Part shown: positions 1 to 8,483 of the stretch, piece after piece
Numbering within the stretch: the stretch's first letter is position 1
Layout of the letters: every line of letters starts with the position of its first letter
DNA from: Cystobacter fuscus
GTDB lineage: Bacteria; Myxococcota; Myxococcia; Myxococcales; Myxococcaceae
NCBI RefSeq assembly: GCF_002305875.1
Contig: NZ_CP022098.1
Span: 8,804,001-8,868,000 of the forward strand
Direction: 5' to 3'
Length of the DNA stretch: 64,000 nucleotides
Notes under the pieces: model-generated
The model's database searches: none
Told to the model about the DNA's origin: nothing
Seen by the model: only the letters and a program-made list of their open reading frames with translations
Translations under genes and position numbers: made by a program

Positions 1-328
1 ACCCCTGGAGGGTGAACCAGAAGGAGCGCCCGGGAACGCGGCGGACCTCCTGCAACGCCCGGCGCAGGTTGTCCGGGCTCGGAGGCAGCCGTCCCTGCTC
101 CAGCGCCCACAGCACCCGCAGCGCGTGCCGCTCCTGGGCGGAGCTCAGCAGGACGTTCATCGTCATCACCGCCCCCACCAACCCGAGGAACAACCCCAGG
201 CCCTCGCGGGGCAGCGAGTGCGTGACGTACCCGTACAGCAACGACAACAACAGGCCCAGCACCCCGCCCCACCAGGACGGCCGCAGGGTCCACGCCGACA
301 GCCCCTTGAGATCCTTCGGCACCCTCAC
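1..328 (-). CDS. Partial membrane protein of a chemosensory cluster
   Basis: Reads leftward from a GTG at 328 for 109 codons and runs off the window, so only the N-terminus is seen. It has two hydrophobic helices (about residues 20-36 and 44-62) joined by a very short loop, then a charged stretch (AQERHALRVLWALEQG). This resembles the membrane anchor of a methyl-accepting or HAMP-type sensor, but no signalling domain is visible. The GTG overlaps the stop of the upstream CheW gene (GTGA), which implies translational coupling. Membrane location is supported by sequence; the chemoreceptor role is inferred from the neighbours only. Confidence 0.55.
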   Translation of the reverse strand, partial: MRVPKDLKGLSAWTLRPSWWGGVLGLLLSLLYGYVTHSLPREGLGLFLGLVGAVMTMNVLLSSAQERHALRVLWALEQGRLPPSPDNLRRALQEVRRVPGRSFWFTLQG

Positions 329-696
329 GCGGCCTCCCCGGGCGCCAGGAAACGGCCGAAGTCCACCAGCGACATCACCGGCCACAACATGCCACGCACC
401 TGGATGAAGCCCCTCAAGCTGCCCCCCGCCACGCGCACGAGCAGGGCCGGCGCGGGCAGGACCGCGAAGGGCTCGGCGTCGATCTCCAGCGCACTCACCC
501 CCACCGCCTCGCCCGAGGCGGCCACGAGGATGCGCCCGGAGATGCACTCCTCCGCGAACGCCGCGCAGGCCGAGCCCGCCCAGCCCCCGAACGTCTCGGG
601 AGACTCGATGGAGGCCACTTCATGCGCGGCGAACGCCACGCGGCCCTCGCCCGCACGGCACAGGAGCGTGCCGGAGATACGGCTGTCCGTCCGCAT
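325..696 (-). CDS. CheW-like chemotaxis adaptor protein
   Basis: A 123-residue protein with the two-lobed beta pattern of a CheW domain: an early strand RVAFAAHEVASIE and the characteristic late stretch MLWPVMSLVDFGRFL. It is shorter than classical CheW (about 150 aa). CheW proteins link chemoreceptors to the CheA kinase at the membrane. It starts three bases after the stop of a second CheW gene and overlaps the next membrane gene, so all three form one operon. Divergence from canonical CheW leaves open that it is a structural or regulatory variant. Confidence 0.75.
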   Translation of the reverse strand: MRTDSRISGTLLCRAGEGRVAFAAHEVASIESPETFGGWAGSACAAFAEECISGRILVAASGEAVGVSALEIDAEPFAVLPAPALLVRVAGGSLRGFIQVRGMLWPVMSLVDFGRFLAPGEAA

Positions 697-699
697 CGC

Positions 700-1134
700 T
701 CAGCCTCCCTGGCTGAGGTGGTCGAACAGTCCCTCGGGGTCGATGACCGCCACGTCGCGCTGCGCGCTGCGGGCCGGGCCACGCAGGTGCAGGTGCACCC
801 CGTTGGCGCCCAGCGGCTCCAGGCGTCCATCCACCTGGGACACGCCCGCCACGCGGCTGGCCGTCAACGCCAGGGTGCCGCGCGTCAGCCGCACCAGCAC
901 CGCGCGACGCGTGGGCTCGCGCTCCCCGGAAACCAACATGCTGATGTCCACCACGGGGATGACCTCCCCACGGTGGGCGAAAACGCCCAGCAGATGCCCG
1001 GCGGCACCGGGCACCCGCGTCAGCTCCGGAAAGCTGACCACTTCCGCCGCGCACTCGGCGGGCACGGCATACCAACTGCCGCCGCAGGCGAAGACGAGGT
1101 AGGACTGCCGTGTCTCGGTCTCGATCGAGGCCAT
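700..1134 (-). CDS. CheW-domain chemotaxis protein
   Basis: A 144-residue CheW-domain protein. The N-terminal strand YLVFACGGSWYAVPAECAAEVV and the core motif HRGEVIPVVDISMLV are typical of the family. CheW bridges CheA and receptor arrays. It is the first visible gene of a minus-strand operon of two CheW genes and a membrane protein. Two successive CheW genes are common in the multi-system chemosensory clusters of myxobacteria; which system this is cannot be told from the fragment. Confidence 0.85.
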   Translation of the reverse strand: MASIETETRQSYLVFACGGSWYAVPAECAAEVVSFPELTRVPGAAGHLLGVFAHRGEVIPVVDISMLVSGEREPTRRAVLVRLTRGTLALTASRVAGVSQVDGRLEPLGANGVHLHLRGPARSAQRDVAVIDPEGLFDHLSQGG

Positions 1135-1161
1135 TCGCGCGCAGCCTACCTCAAAAGAGGG

Positions 1162-1920
1162 CTAGCGAACGAACTCGACGCGACGGTTGGCCGCCCAGGC
1201 CTCTTCCGTGGCCCCCTGCTCGGCCGGCCGGTTCTCCCCGTAGCCCACCGCCTTGAGGCGGTTGGCCGGGACCCCGAGGTCCAGCAGGTACTTGCGCACC
1301 GAGGCGGCGCGCTTGTTGGACAGCTGGAGGTTGTACTCCTCCGTGCCACGCTCGTCCGCATGCCCGGCGAGCTCGATCCGGCCCGAGCCCGCGTCCTTGA
1401 TGCACTGGGCCAGCTCGCTCAGACGGCCCTGGGCGTCGGCGGGCAGGGTGTACTCGTTGAAGCCGAAGCGGATCGGCTCCCAGTTGCACTGGCCCTGGGG
1501 GGCCGAGGCGGCCACGCACTTGTTCTGCTGGCACTCCTGGCCATCACCGCAGTCCGTGCTGGAGTTGCAGGCGCCGGGCGGCAGCGCGCAGCGGCCCTTC
1601 TGGCACTCCTGGGCTCCGGGGCAGTCGGCCTTGGCGGTGCACTGCGGCGCGGCGCACTTGCCACCCTCGCAGATCTGCCCGCCCGTGCACTGCTCGTCAC
1701 GCGAGCACTCGGGCGCCTTGGGCACGCACTTGTTCCCCTGGCACGCGAAGCCCTCCTTGCAGTTGGCGTCGGTGGAGCACTCCTGGCACGTGCCGTTGAC
1801 GCAAACCTCGCCCTTCTCCTGGCAGGTCTCGTCGCTCTTGCAGTTGGGGTAGGTCGGCGGGCAGCCGGTGAGTACGGCCACGGCGAGGGCGAGCCCCGCG
1901 ACCATCGAGATCCGACGCAT
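1162..1920 (-). CDS. Cys-rich OmpA/Pal-family lipoprotein
   Basis: Start is the ATG at 1920, preceded by a good ribosome site (TGGAGGAT). A lipoprotein signal ends at LTGC. The middle (roughly residues 25-150) is a run of Cys-rich units of the form C-x3-D-x2-C-x2-G-x-x-C-x4-C, about 24 residues each, resembling eukaryotic EGF-like or Dickkopf-type modules. The C-terminal ~110 residues are an OmpA-like peptidoglycan-binding domain (FGFNEYTLP, AGHADERGTEEYN, NRRVEFVR). Predicted to sit in the outer membrane and grip peptidoglycan while displaying a disulfide-rich linker. Monocistronic; faces away from ntrC. Confidence 0.85.
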   Translation of the reverse strand: MRRISMVAGLALAVAVLTGCPPTYPNCKSDETCQEKGEVCVNGTCQECSTDANCKEGFACQGNKCVPKAPECSRDEQCTGGQICEGGKCAAPQCTAKADCPGAQECQKGRCALPPGACNSSTDCGDGQECQQNKCVAASAPQGQCNWEPIRFGFNEYTLPADAQGRLSELAQCIKDAGSGRIELAGHADERGTEEYNLQLSNKRAASVRKYLLDLGVPANRLKAVGYGENRPAEQGATEEAWAANRRVEFVR

Positions 1921-2417
1921 TGATCCTCCAAAAAATGATGTCATCCAGCGGATGGGCAACGCGCTCGCCTCTAGCCCGCCCTGGAACGCCGAGTCAAAGC
2001 CTTTTGTCCATTGCCCCCTGGCAGGGGTGGGCCCACTCGTTGCCGGTCTGTTTCAGGTGCAAGAACGCACCACTGTTGGACACTTCCACGCGGATCGAAC
2101 GATTTGTCGTCCACTCAACCCGTGCAGAGAAGCACGTCCCGCGCCAGGAAGGATGGACCCGGGTCCGCTTTTCCCTTGACCCTCGGACTCGAAGGGGGCC
2201 ATCGGCACGGCGCCGTTCGCCCCCGTCACCGTTGGAGCGCGGCGAGGAGCGCGGCAAAGAATGACAAGCACGCGGCCCCAGCGTGGGAATCTTGTCTGTC
2301 GTTCCGCCGCATCGAGCCGTCCACGAGAACCCCGGGAGGGCGCGGCCCCCTTGAAGGGTTGGCTGATTTACGAGACGGTGCGACGTCCACCCCTGTCCGC
2401 TCTCCAGGTGCGCCTTC
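1921..2417. other. Intergenic region between divergent genes
   Basis: About 500 bases between the start of the Cys-rich OmpA lipoprotein (minus) and ntrC (plus), so it must hold promoters for both. No convincing gene is visible; short open frames here have poor codon use and no homology that I recognise. I see no clear sigma-54 -24/-12 element. Confidence 0.5.
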
Positions 2418-3875
2418 ATGCCCGCCTCCATCCTCATCGTCGATGACGAGAAGAACATCCTGCTGACGCTCCAGACCTCGCTGCAGCTCGCGGGCTACCA
2501 CGTGGAGCTCGCGGCCCATGGGCAGCTCGCCCTGGAGGTGGTGTCCGCGCGGCCCGTGGACGTGGTGCTCATGGACGTGAAGATGCCGGACATGGACGGG
2601 CTCACCGTGCTCGCCCGGCTCATGGAGCTCAAGCCCGAGCTGCCCGTCATCATGATGTCCGGGCACGGCACCATCGACACGGCGGTGAAGGCCACCCAAC
2701 TGGGGGCACGCGACTTCCTGGAGAAGCCCATCGCCCGGGACCGGATGCTCGTGGCCCTGCGCAACGCGCTCAAGCACCAGGCCGCCCTGGAGGAGCTGCG
2801 CGCCCTGCGCGCGGAGATGGGACGCTACGACATGGTGGGCGGCGGCCCGGCCATGCAGCACATCTTCTCCCTCATCCAGCGCGCCGCCCCCTCGGAGGGC
2901 CGGGTGCTCATCACCGGCGAGAACGGCACCGGCAAGGAGCTCATCGCCCGCGCCCTGCACCAGAACTCCCGGCGCAAGGGCGGGCCCTTCGTGAAGCTCA
3001 ACTGCGCGGCGGTGCCGCACGAGCTCATCGAGAGCGAGCTGTTCGGCCACGAGAAGGGCGCGTTCACCGGCGCCGTGAGCATGCGCCGGGGCAAGTTCGA
3101 GCTCGCCCACGAGGGCACGCTCTTCCTGGACGAGATCGGCGACATGCCCCAGGCGATGCAGGCCAAGCTGCTGCGCGTGTTGCAGGAAGGCGAGCTGGAG
3201 CGCGTGGGCGGCGCCGAGACGCTCAAGGTCGACGTGCGCGTCATCGCCGCGACGAACAAGAACCTGGAGAAGGAGATCGAGGCGGGCCGCTTCCGCGAGG
3301 ATCTCTACTACCGCATCAACGTGGTGCAGATTCACTCGCCCCCCTTGCGCGAGCGGCGCGAGGACCTCCCCGTCCTCATCGACACCTTCCTCAAGGAGGC
3401 GTGCGCGCGCAATGGCCGCCGCCCGCTGTCCCTGTCGCCCGACGCCCTCGCGGTGATGGCCGCCCATTCCTACCCGGGCAACGTGCGCGAGCTGCGCAAC
3501 CTCGTGGAGCGGCTCGCCATCCTCTGCGAGGGCCCCACCGTCACCGGCGCCGAGGCCGCCGAGCTGCTCCCTCGGAGCAAGGGCTCCCCACCGCCCGCCC
3601 CCTCCGATGTCTCCTCTCCTCCAGCGCCCCGCGCTCCCGCTCCCGCGGCCATGCCCACGGGAGCCCCGGGCGGCTTCCGGCCCCGCGTGGATCGCACCTT
3701 CCGCGAGCAGGTGGAGGACGCCGAGCGGGAGATCCTCCTGTTCGCGCTCGCACATACCCAGGACAACGTCACCGAGGCGGCGCGGTTGCTGGATCTCGAA
3801 CGCGGTCACTTCTACAAAAAATTGAAGGCTCTCGGGCTCAAGCGCGGCGGCGACAAGGAGCCCGGTATCCCCTGA
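2418..3875 (+). CDS. NtrC-type sigma-54-dependent response regulator
   Basis: A 485-residue three-domain regulator. The receiver (1-120) has the acidic pair in LIVDDEKN, phospho-acceptor D53 (VVLMDVKMPD) and a conserved Lys in EKPI. The AAA+ domain (about 140-380) has Walker A GENGTGKE, the sigma-54 contact loop GAFTGA and Walker B LFLDEIGDMP. A Pro-rich linker precedes a Fis-type helix-turn-helix (DNVTEAARLLDLERGHFYKKL). It activates sigma-54 promoters when phosphorylated. No kinase is adjacent; the NtrY-like kinase at 17439 is a candidate partner by inference. Its last ~20 codons are duplicated at 4763, where the ancestral 3' end survives. Confidence 0.95.
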   Translation: MPASILIVDDEKNILLTLQTSLQLAGYHVELAAHGQLALEVVSARPVDVVLMDVKMPDMDGLTVLARLMELKPELPVIMMSGHGTIDTAVKATQLGARDFLEKPIARDRMLVALRNALKHQAALEELRALRAEMGRYDMVGGGPAMQHIFSLIQRAAPSEGRVLITGENGTGKELIARALHQNSRRKGGPFVKLNCAAVPHELIESELFGHEKGAFTGAVSMRRGKFELAHEGTLFLDEIGDMPQAMQAKLLRVLQEGELERVGGAETLKVDVRVIAATNKNLEKEIEAGRFREDLYYRINVVQIHSPPLRERREDLPVLIDTFLKEACARNGRRPLSLSPDALAVMAAHSYPGNVRELRNLVERLAILCEGPTVTGAEAAELLPRSKGSPPPAPSDVSSPPAPRAPAPAAMPTGAPGGFRPRVDRTFREQVEDAEREILLFALAHTQDNVTEAARLLDLERGHFYKKLKALGLKRGGDKEPGIP

Positions 3876-4014
3876 GAATCACCCGCCATCCGTGTCCAGC
3901 CAAACCTTCCTCCGCTCGCGGTCGTACTCGGCAATCCATTACTGCACGGCCGGGACCCACCCAGGTCCGATTTGAGCAAACCCGGGCCGTGCCTACCCTC
4001 CGTCGCCCAGTGCA

Positions 4015-4033
4015 TCGGGCCGTGATGGCCCGA
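4015..4033. promoter_or_regulatory. Inverted repeat upstream of an exported-protein gene
   Basis: TCGGGCC-GTGAT-GGCCCGA is a perfect 7-bp inverted repeat with a 5-base loop, ending about 17 bases before the start at 4051 and just before its ribosome site. There is also an 8-bp pair GCACGGCC/GGCCGTGC around 3943-3994. Either could be an operator or an mRNA hairpin at the translation start. Confidence 0.35.
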
Positions 4034-4050
4034 AGCAAAGGAGGGGGAAC

Positions 4051-4509
4051 ATGAAGCGATTCCAATGGTACGTCATGGGCAGTGTCCTCACGGCCGGTCT
4101 CCTGGGAGTTGCGCACGAGGCATCTGGCGAGGCTCCCGCGGCGGAGCCTTCGATGATTTCCCAATGCAAGCCGAGCATGCTGAAGGGCCACTACGTCTAT
4201 GCAACCGATGGGTACATCGTGAGTGGGTCCGAGCAGATCCCCTTCGCACAGGCCGGTCATGATCTCTTCCAGGGGGATGGGACCCTTACCGGTTGGGCGA
4301 CCATCAGTACCAACGGTGAGATCACGCGCATCGCCTACTCTGGCACCTACACCCTCGATCCCAACTGTGGCGGCACCGCGACGCTCACCGACAACCACGG
4401 AGACACCACGCACTTCGACTTCTTCGTCACGAAGAACGGGGCGAACATGACCTACGTCCAGACCGACGCTGGCTACGTCTCCTCCGCCTTCGAGCTACGA
4501 CGGGACTAG
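4051..4509 (+). CDS. Small exported protein of unknown function
   Basis: A 152-residue protein preceded by a strong ribosome site (AAGGAGGGGGAAC). It has an N-terminal signal peptide (hydrophobic YVMGSVLTAGLLGVA, likely cleavage after ASGEA). The mature part has a beta-rich pattern with repeats such as DGTLTGWATISTNGEI and FELRRD at the end; two cysteines could pair. I do not recognise a named family beyond resemblance to small secreted beta-barrel-like proteins. It lies between ntrC and an orphan copy of ntrC's 3' end, so it appears to be inserted cargo. Base composition is less GC-rich than its neighbours. Confidence 0.7.
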   Translation: MKRFQWYVMGSVLTAGLLGVAHEASGEAPAAEPSMISQCKPSMLKGHYVYATDGYIVSGSEQIPFAQAGHDLFQGDGTLTGWATISTNGEITRIAYSGTYTLDPNCGGTATLTDNHGDTTHFDFFVTKNGANMTYVQTDAGYVSSAFELRRD

Positions 4510-4762
4510 AAGTCACTTCCCTGGCGTGTCGGTGATGGAGACGATGCGGCGCGGCATCCACCACCGTGCCGATCGTCTCCACCTCGTCCCTCGTGGGATC
4601 GGGTGGAAGCACCCTGTAGCACGCGACCCGTGTGCTCACGGCGTGCGCACGTGCAACCACCCAGGGGGCAGGCGAACCAGGAGTGTGGAGTGGCCCCCGC
4701 CCGCAACCTCTCGTAGAAACAAGCGAAGGCAACTGGGGCAACCAGGGTGGAGAGCCCCTCCT

Positions 4763-4839
4763 TGTACAAGAAGTAGAAGGCCCTCGGGCTCAAGCGCGGC
4801 GGCGACAAGGATCCGTCCACCTCGGGAGGTGAAGGATGA
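4763..4839 (+). pseudogene. Orphan (ancestral) 3' end of ntrC, coupled to doxX
   Basis: Positions 4763-4811 match the ntrC 3' end (3811-3859) at 44 of 49 bases, including 29 identical bases in a row. It encodes the same helix-turn-helix end (KALGLKRGGDK) with a stop at 4774. After the shared part the frame continues to a TGA at 4837-4839 that overlaps the ATG of doxX (ATGA). This is the expected layout of an ntrC-doxX operon, so this copy looks like the original gene end and the tail now on the intact ntrC (ending KEPGIP) looks like a replacement. The stretch 4510-4762 holds nothing I recognise. Confidence 0.8.
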
Positions 4840-5234
4840 ACGGTTCACGTGGACTCACGCTGGGCTGGACGCTGGTGCGGGTGGTGTTCGGACTCTCGTT
4901 GGCGTTCGCCCATGGGCTGCCCAAGGTGACGGGTGACATGAGCCGCTTCGCCCAGGGCGTGGAGGCGCTGGGCTTCCCCTACCCGCTCTACTTCGCCTGG
5001 GCCGCGGCGCTGTCGGAGCTGGTGGGCGGGCTGCTCGTGGCGCTGGGGCTCTTCACCCGGCTCGCGGCCTTCTTCGTGGCCTGCACCATGGGAGTGGCCC
5101 TCTACCAGCACCGCATGGATGCCTTCGGCCGCATGGAGCTGGCGGTGCTCTACCTCGCGGTGTTCCTCGCGGCCGTGTTCATCGGCGGAGGGCCCCTGAG
5201 CGTCGACGCGAAGATGCGCCGCCGCCCCTTCTGA
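4836..5234 (+). CDS. DoxX-family integral membrane protein
   Basis: A 132-residue protein with four hydrophobic helices, the usual length and topology of DoxX/DUF417-like proteins. The N-terminal RVVFGLSLAFAHGLPKVTG and FAWAAALSELVGGLLVALGLFTRLAA match the family pattern. DoxX proteins are small inner-membrane proteins, some of them linked to quinone or redox chemistry; the precise role here is unknown. Preceded by GGGAGGTGAAGG as ribosome site. Its start overlaps the stop of the orphan ntrC tail, so it was probably once translated from the ntrC operon. Confidence 0.85.
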   Translation: MNGSRGLTLGWTLVRVVFGLSLAFAHGLPKVTGDMSRFAQGVEALGFPYPLYFAWAAALSELVGGLLVALGLFTRLAAFFVACTMGVALYQHRMDAFGRMELAVLYLAVFLAAVFIGGGPLSVDAKMRRRPF

Positions 5235-5290
5235 GCATGTCCGAACTCATGAGCATCCGGGTGGAGTGAGCCCTCTCCTGGAGCGGGCCG

Positions 5291-5776
5291 CTACATCCCC
5301 GGGGCCACGTTGGGGCCGATGCCCACCGCCAGCACGGGCAGCACCCGCCACTGGTTCCACTCCGGCCGGACCCAGGTGGCCTCGGTGGACAGGCTCGCGC
5401 CCACGCCCAGCCGCATGAGGCCGAAGCGCCATGCCACGCCCGCGTGCGCTCCGTAGGGCATGAGCAGCCGCGTGTGCACGCTGCCCACCCAGAACAGGCC
5501 CCGCCCGTCCTGGGAGCGCCACAGCGGCCCCTCGTAGGAGATCGACTGCGAGGCGATGGACGCCCCCGCGTACAGGCCGCTCACCGGCAGGGCGAGCACC
5601 ACCTTCACCTGCTCGAGGAAGCGCCCACCCGTGATGGGCGCATACGCCGAGAACAGGGGCAGGTCATAGTTGAGGAAGGTGCCCTCGTCCTCGCTGAGGA
5701 GGTCCACGCGATCCAGGCGCACGGGCGCGGCGGCCAGGGTCAGGCCCGCGGCCACCAGGGAGAGGGTCAACGGCAC
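5291..5776 (-). CDS. Exported protein of unknown function
   Basis: Starts at a GTG at 5776 inside the end of the upstream phosphodiesterase gene (10-base overlap) and encodes 161 residues. The N-terminus (PLTLSLVAAGLTLAAAP) is a signal peptide. The remainder has alternating hydrophobic stretches and many aromatic and Gly residues (SVHTRLLMPYGAHAGVAWRFGLMRLGVGASLS), which suggests a small outer-membrane beta structure. No family recognised. The overlap places it in the same operon as the phosphodiesterase. Confidence 0.65.
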   Translation of the reverse strand: MPLTLSLVAAGLTLAAAPVRLDRVDLLSEDEGTFLNYDLPLFSAYAPITGGRFLEQVKVVLALPVSGLYAGASIASQSISYEGPLWRSQDGRGLFWVGSVHTRLLMPYGAHAGVAWRFGLMRLGVGASLSTEATWVRPEWNQWRVLPVLAVGIGPNVAPGM

Positions 5777-6708
5777 GGTGCACGCTCCACGTAGTCGGTG
5801 ATGAGGTAGTCCAGGGGCCAGCGGCAGAACAGGGAGAGCTGGGCCTCGGTGTTGGCCGTCCACACGGCCGTCTTGAGCCCGGCGCTCCGCACGGACTCCA
5901 GCGCGGCGCGATCCGCCACCTGGTAGGCCACGGCGATGCCATCCGCCCCCGCGTCGCGCGTGAGCTGGATGAGCTCCTTCACGCCCACCTGGCGCTGCAA
6001 CTCGTTGAGGATGGCCGCCACGGTGGCGTTCGAGTCCTTGCGCAGCTCCGGCCAGATGAGCAGCGCCTCCATGTCCTGGCGCGCCTGGAAGGCCTTGAGC
6101 AGCGCCCCCCGGGTGGAGGTGATGAAGAAGCGGTTGGGCAGCGCCGCCGTGTTCCACCGCTCGAGGATCTCTTCGGCGAAGACCTCGGGGGTCTGCGTGT
6201 ACGCGGGGTCCTCCTTGATGTCGAACTGGAGCACCGTGTCCGGGTGGCCTTTCACCAGCGAGAGCAGCTCTTCGAAGGTGACGTAGGTGTCCGCGATCCG
6301 CTGCGCCTCGGGCTTGGTGGGATCGCCCAGCCCTCCACAGCGGAAGTCCCGCTGCAGCTCCTCGAGCGTGAAGTCCTGGATGGGCCAGCGCGAGTCCTCG
6401 GGCAGCCGGCGCGGCTCGGCCTCGCCCGGGCCTTGCGCATAGGTGCACAGCACCGGATCGATCCACGCATCGTGCGAGAGGATGGGGATGCGATCGCGCG
6501 TGAGGACCAGGTCCACCTCGATGGAGGGATAGCCCTCGCGCAGGGCGGCGGTGATGGCCGAGCGGGAGTTCTCCGGGAAGTTGCCCGAGCCGGAGCGATG
6601 CGCCACGAGGCGTGGAGTCCCGGGGGCATCGCCGAGGCCGCAGCCCGCGGCCAGCAGCAGCACGCAGGCGAGCACGCCCGCTCTTCGTTTCGAAGGAAGG
6701 GAGATCAT
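5767..6708 (-). CDS. Glycerophosphodiester phosphodiesterase lipoprotein
   Basis: A 313-residue protein with a lipoprotein signal (VLLLAAGCG). The GDPD TIM-barrel signature is clear: LVAHRSGSGNFPENS (catalytic HR and ENS), VDLVLTRDRIPILSHD (metal and acid residues), FDIKEDP, and the C-terminal VWTANTEAQLSLF. The family hydrolyses glycerophosphodiesters such as glycerophosphocholine to glycerol-3-phosphate and alcohol. As a lipoprotein it would act in the periplasm on phospholipid head groups. It is 29 bases downstream of the GMC oxidoreductase and overlaps the next exported protein. Confidence 0.9.
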   Translation of the reverse strand: MISLPSKRRAGVLACVLLLAAGCGLGDAPGTPRLVAHRSGSGNFPENSRSAITAALREGYPSIEVDLVLTRDRIPILSHDAWIDPVLCTYAQGPGEAEPRRLPEDSRWPIQDFTLEELQRDFRCGGLGDPTKPEAQRIADTYVTFEELLSLVKGHPDTVLQFDIKEDPAYTQTPEVFAEEILERWNTAALPNRFFITSTRGALLKAFQARQDMEALLIWPELRKDSNATVAAILNELQRQVGVKELIQLTRDAGADGIAVAYQVADRAALESVRSAGLKTAVWTANTEAQLSLFCRWPLDYLITDYVERAPCR

Positions 6709-6737
6709 GCGACCCCGCTTCGTAGCACGCGGAGCGC

Positions 6738-8381
6738 TCAGGCCCCCACGGCCGTGAGGTGCGTGGCGGGCCGCGTCATCTCGTCGCCGGACTCCACCCG
6801 CCGTCGGGCGGGAATGAAGCTCATGGCGCGCTCGGCGAGCGCGGTGATGGTGAGCGAGGGATTGACGCCCGGATTGGCGGAGATGGCCGCGCCGTCGATG
6901 ACGTAGAGCCCGTCATAGCCGAAGAGGCGATGCTGGGAGTCGATGGCCCCCGTCTCGGTGGAGCTGCCCATGCAGCAGCCTCCGAGGATATGCGCGGTGG
7001 TGGGGATGCCCATCAGCGTCTCGGAGGCCATGTTCATGGGCAGCCCATCCAGCTTCTTCGCCACCCGGTGGGCGAGCTCCGTGGCCTCGGGGATGTAGGC
7101 GGAGGGGGCCGGTCCCTCGGCGAGGTTGGTGAGCACCCCCTTCCTCCCTCCGGTGAACAGCCCCCGGCCCCGGCGCATGCGCAGGTGCCCATCCAGCGTG
7201 CGCATATAGAGGAGGATCATCGAGCGCCGGGCGAAGTCGCGGATGAACCAGGCCCGCAGCAGCTTGAGCGGGTGGCGGAAGGCGAGGCCCAGCACGCCCG
7301 CCAGCCGCGAGAGCGCGGTGGTGCCCCCCACGTGAGGCGCCATGAGGGTGCGGAAGAAGTCCGAGCCCGCCGCGTAGCGCACCGGCTCCAGGTGCGAGTG
7401 CTCATCGGTGTGGAGGATGGAGCCGATGGCGATGCCCCGGGACAGGTCCTCGCCCTGGAAGCGCTGACCGGCCACCACGCCAATGAGTGACTCGGAGTTG
7501 GTGCGCACGCAGTCGCCCACGCGCTCCGAGAGCCGGGGCAGTCCGTCCGGATGCGCCTTGAGCTTGAGCAGCAAATCCACCGTACCGAGCACGCCGCCCG
7601 AGAAGATGACCTGGCGCGCCGTGAAGCGCCGCTCGTGGCGGGACGCGCGCGAGGTGCCCTCGACGGCCTTCACCTCGTACCCGCCGCCGGGCAGGGGACG
7701 CACCCAGGTGGCCTCCGTGTCCGCGTGGATCGTGAGGCCTCGCTTCTCCGCGAGGTAGAGGTAGTTCTTGTCGAGCGAGTTCTTCGCGTTGAAGCGGCAG
7801 CCCGTCATGCACCCGCCACAGGAGTTGCAGCCGGTGCGGTTGGGGCCCTCACCCCCGTGGTAGGGATCCGGCACCGTCACCCCGGGTTGTCCGAAGTAGA
7901 CGGCGACCGTGGCGGGCTGGAAGTCCTCGCGGCCCATCTCCTTGCCCACCTGCTGGACGATCTCATCGGGCAGGGTGCGCAGCGGATTCACCGTGGCCCC
8001 GAGCATCCGGCGCGCGGTGTCGTAGTGCGGCGCCAGCTCCGTCTTCCAGTCCGCGAGTCCTCCCCAGGAGCGCGACTGGAAGAAGTCGTCCTTCGGCACG
8101 GGCAGCGTGTTGGCGTACACCAACGAGCCACCTCCCACGCCCACACCAGAGAGCACCGTGACGTGGCGGAAGAAGGTCATCTTGAAGAGGCCGCGCCAGC
8201 CGAGCGCCGGCATCCACAGCCACTTCTTCAGGTTCCAGTTCGTCTCGGGGAAGTCCTTGCCCTCCAGGCGGCGGCCCTTCTCCAGCATCACCACCCGATA
8301 GCCCTTCTCCGTCAGGCGCAGGGCGCTCACGCTCCCGCCAAAACCCGAGCCGATGATGAGCCAGTCACAGTCGAACTCCAT
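6738..8381 (-). CDS. GMC-family FAD oxidoreductase (cholesterol-oxidase-like)
   Basis: Start chosen at ATG 8381 after GGAGGATCTG; the frame is open further upstream but the FAD motif begins here. A 547-residue protein: Rossmann FAD-binding GSGFGGSVSALRL near the N-terminus, GVGVGGGSLVYANT as in the GMC family, a Cys cluster CNSCGGCMTGC around residue 190 seen in the bacterial cholesterol-oxidase-like branch, and the C-terminal active-site region (HILGGCCMGSS, NPGVNPSLTITALAERAM). Likely oxidises a sterol or other alcohol; substrate unknown. Follows an acyl-CoA-dehydrogenase-like gene, hinting at lipid metabolism. Confidence 0.9.
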   Translation of the reverse strand: MEFDCDWLIIGSGFGGSVSALRLTEKGYRVVMLEKGRRLEGKDFPETNWNLKKWLWMPALGWRGLFKMTFFRHVTVLSGVGVGGGSLVYANTLPVPKDDFFQSRSWGGLADWKTELAPHYDTARRMLGATVNPLRTLPDEIVQQVGKEMGREDFQPATVAVYFGQPGVTVPDPYHGGEGPNRTGCNSCGGCMTGCRFNAKNSLDKNYLYLAEKRGLTIHADTEATWVRPLPGGGYEVKAVEGTSRASRHERRFTARQVIFSGGVLGTVDLLLKLKAHPDGLPRLSERVGDCVRTNSESLIGVVAGQRFQGEDLSRGIAIGSILHTDEHSHLEPVRYAAGSDFFRTLMAPHVGGTTALSRLAGVLGLAFRHPLKLLRAWFIRDFARRSMILLYMRTLDGHLRMRRGRGLFTGGRKGVLTNLAEGPAPSAYIPEATELAHRVAKKLDGLPMNMASETLMGIPTTAHILGGCCMGSSTETGAIDSQHRLFGYDGLYVIDGAAISANPGVNPSLTITALAERAMSFIPARRRVESGDEMTRPATHLTAVGA

Positions 8382-8483
8382 CAGATCCTCCCCATACCGG
8401 GATGACTTACAGCCTATCGGGCCCCCGGCGAACGCGCTCCTCCGCCCGCCTGGAGGGTCTCCGTGCGGCCCTGGCACGGCGTT

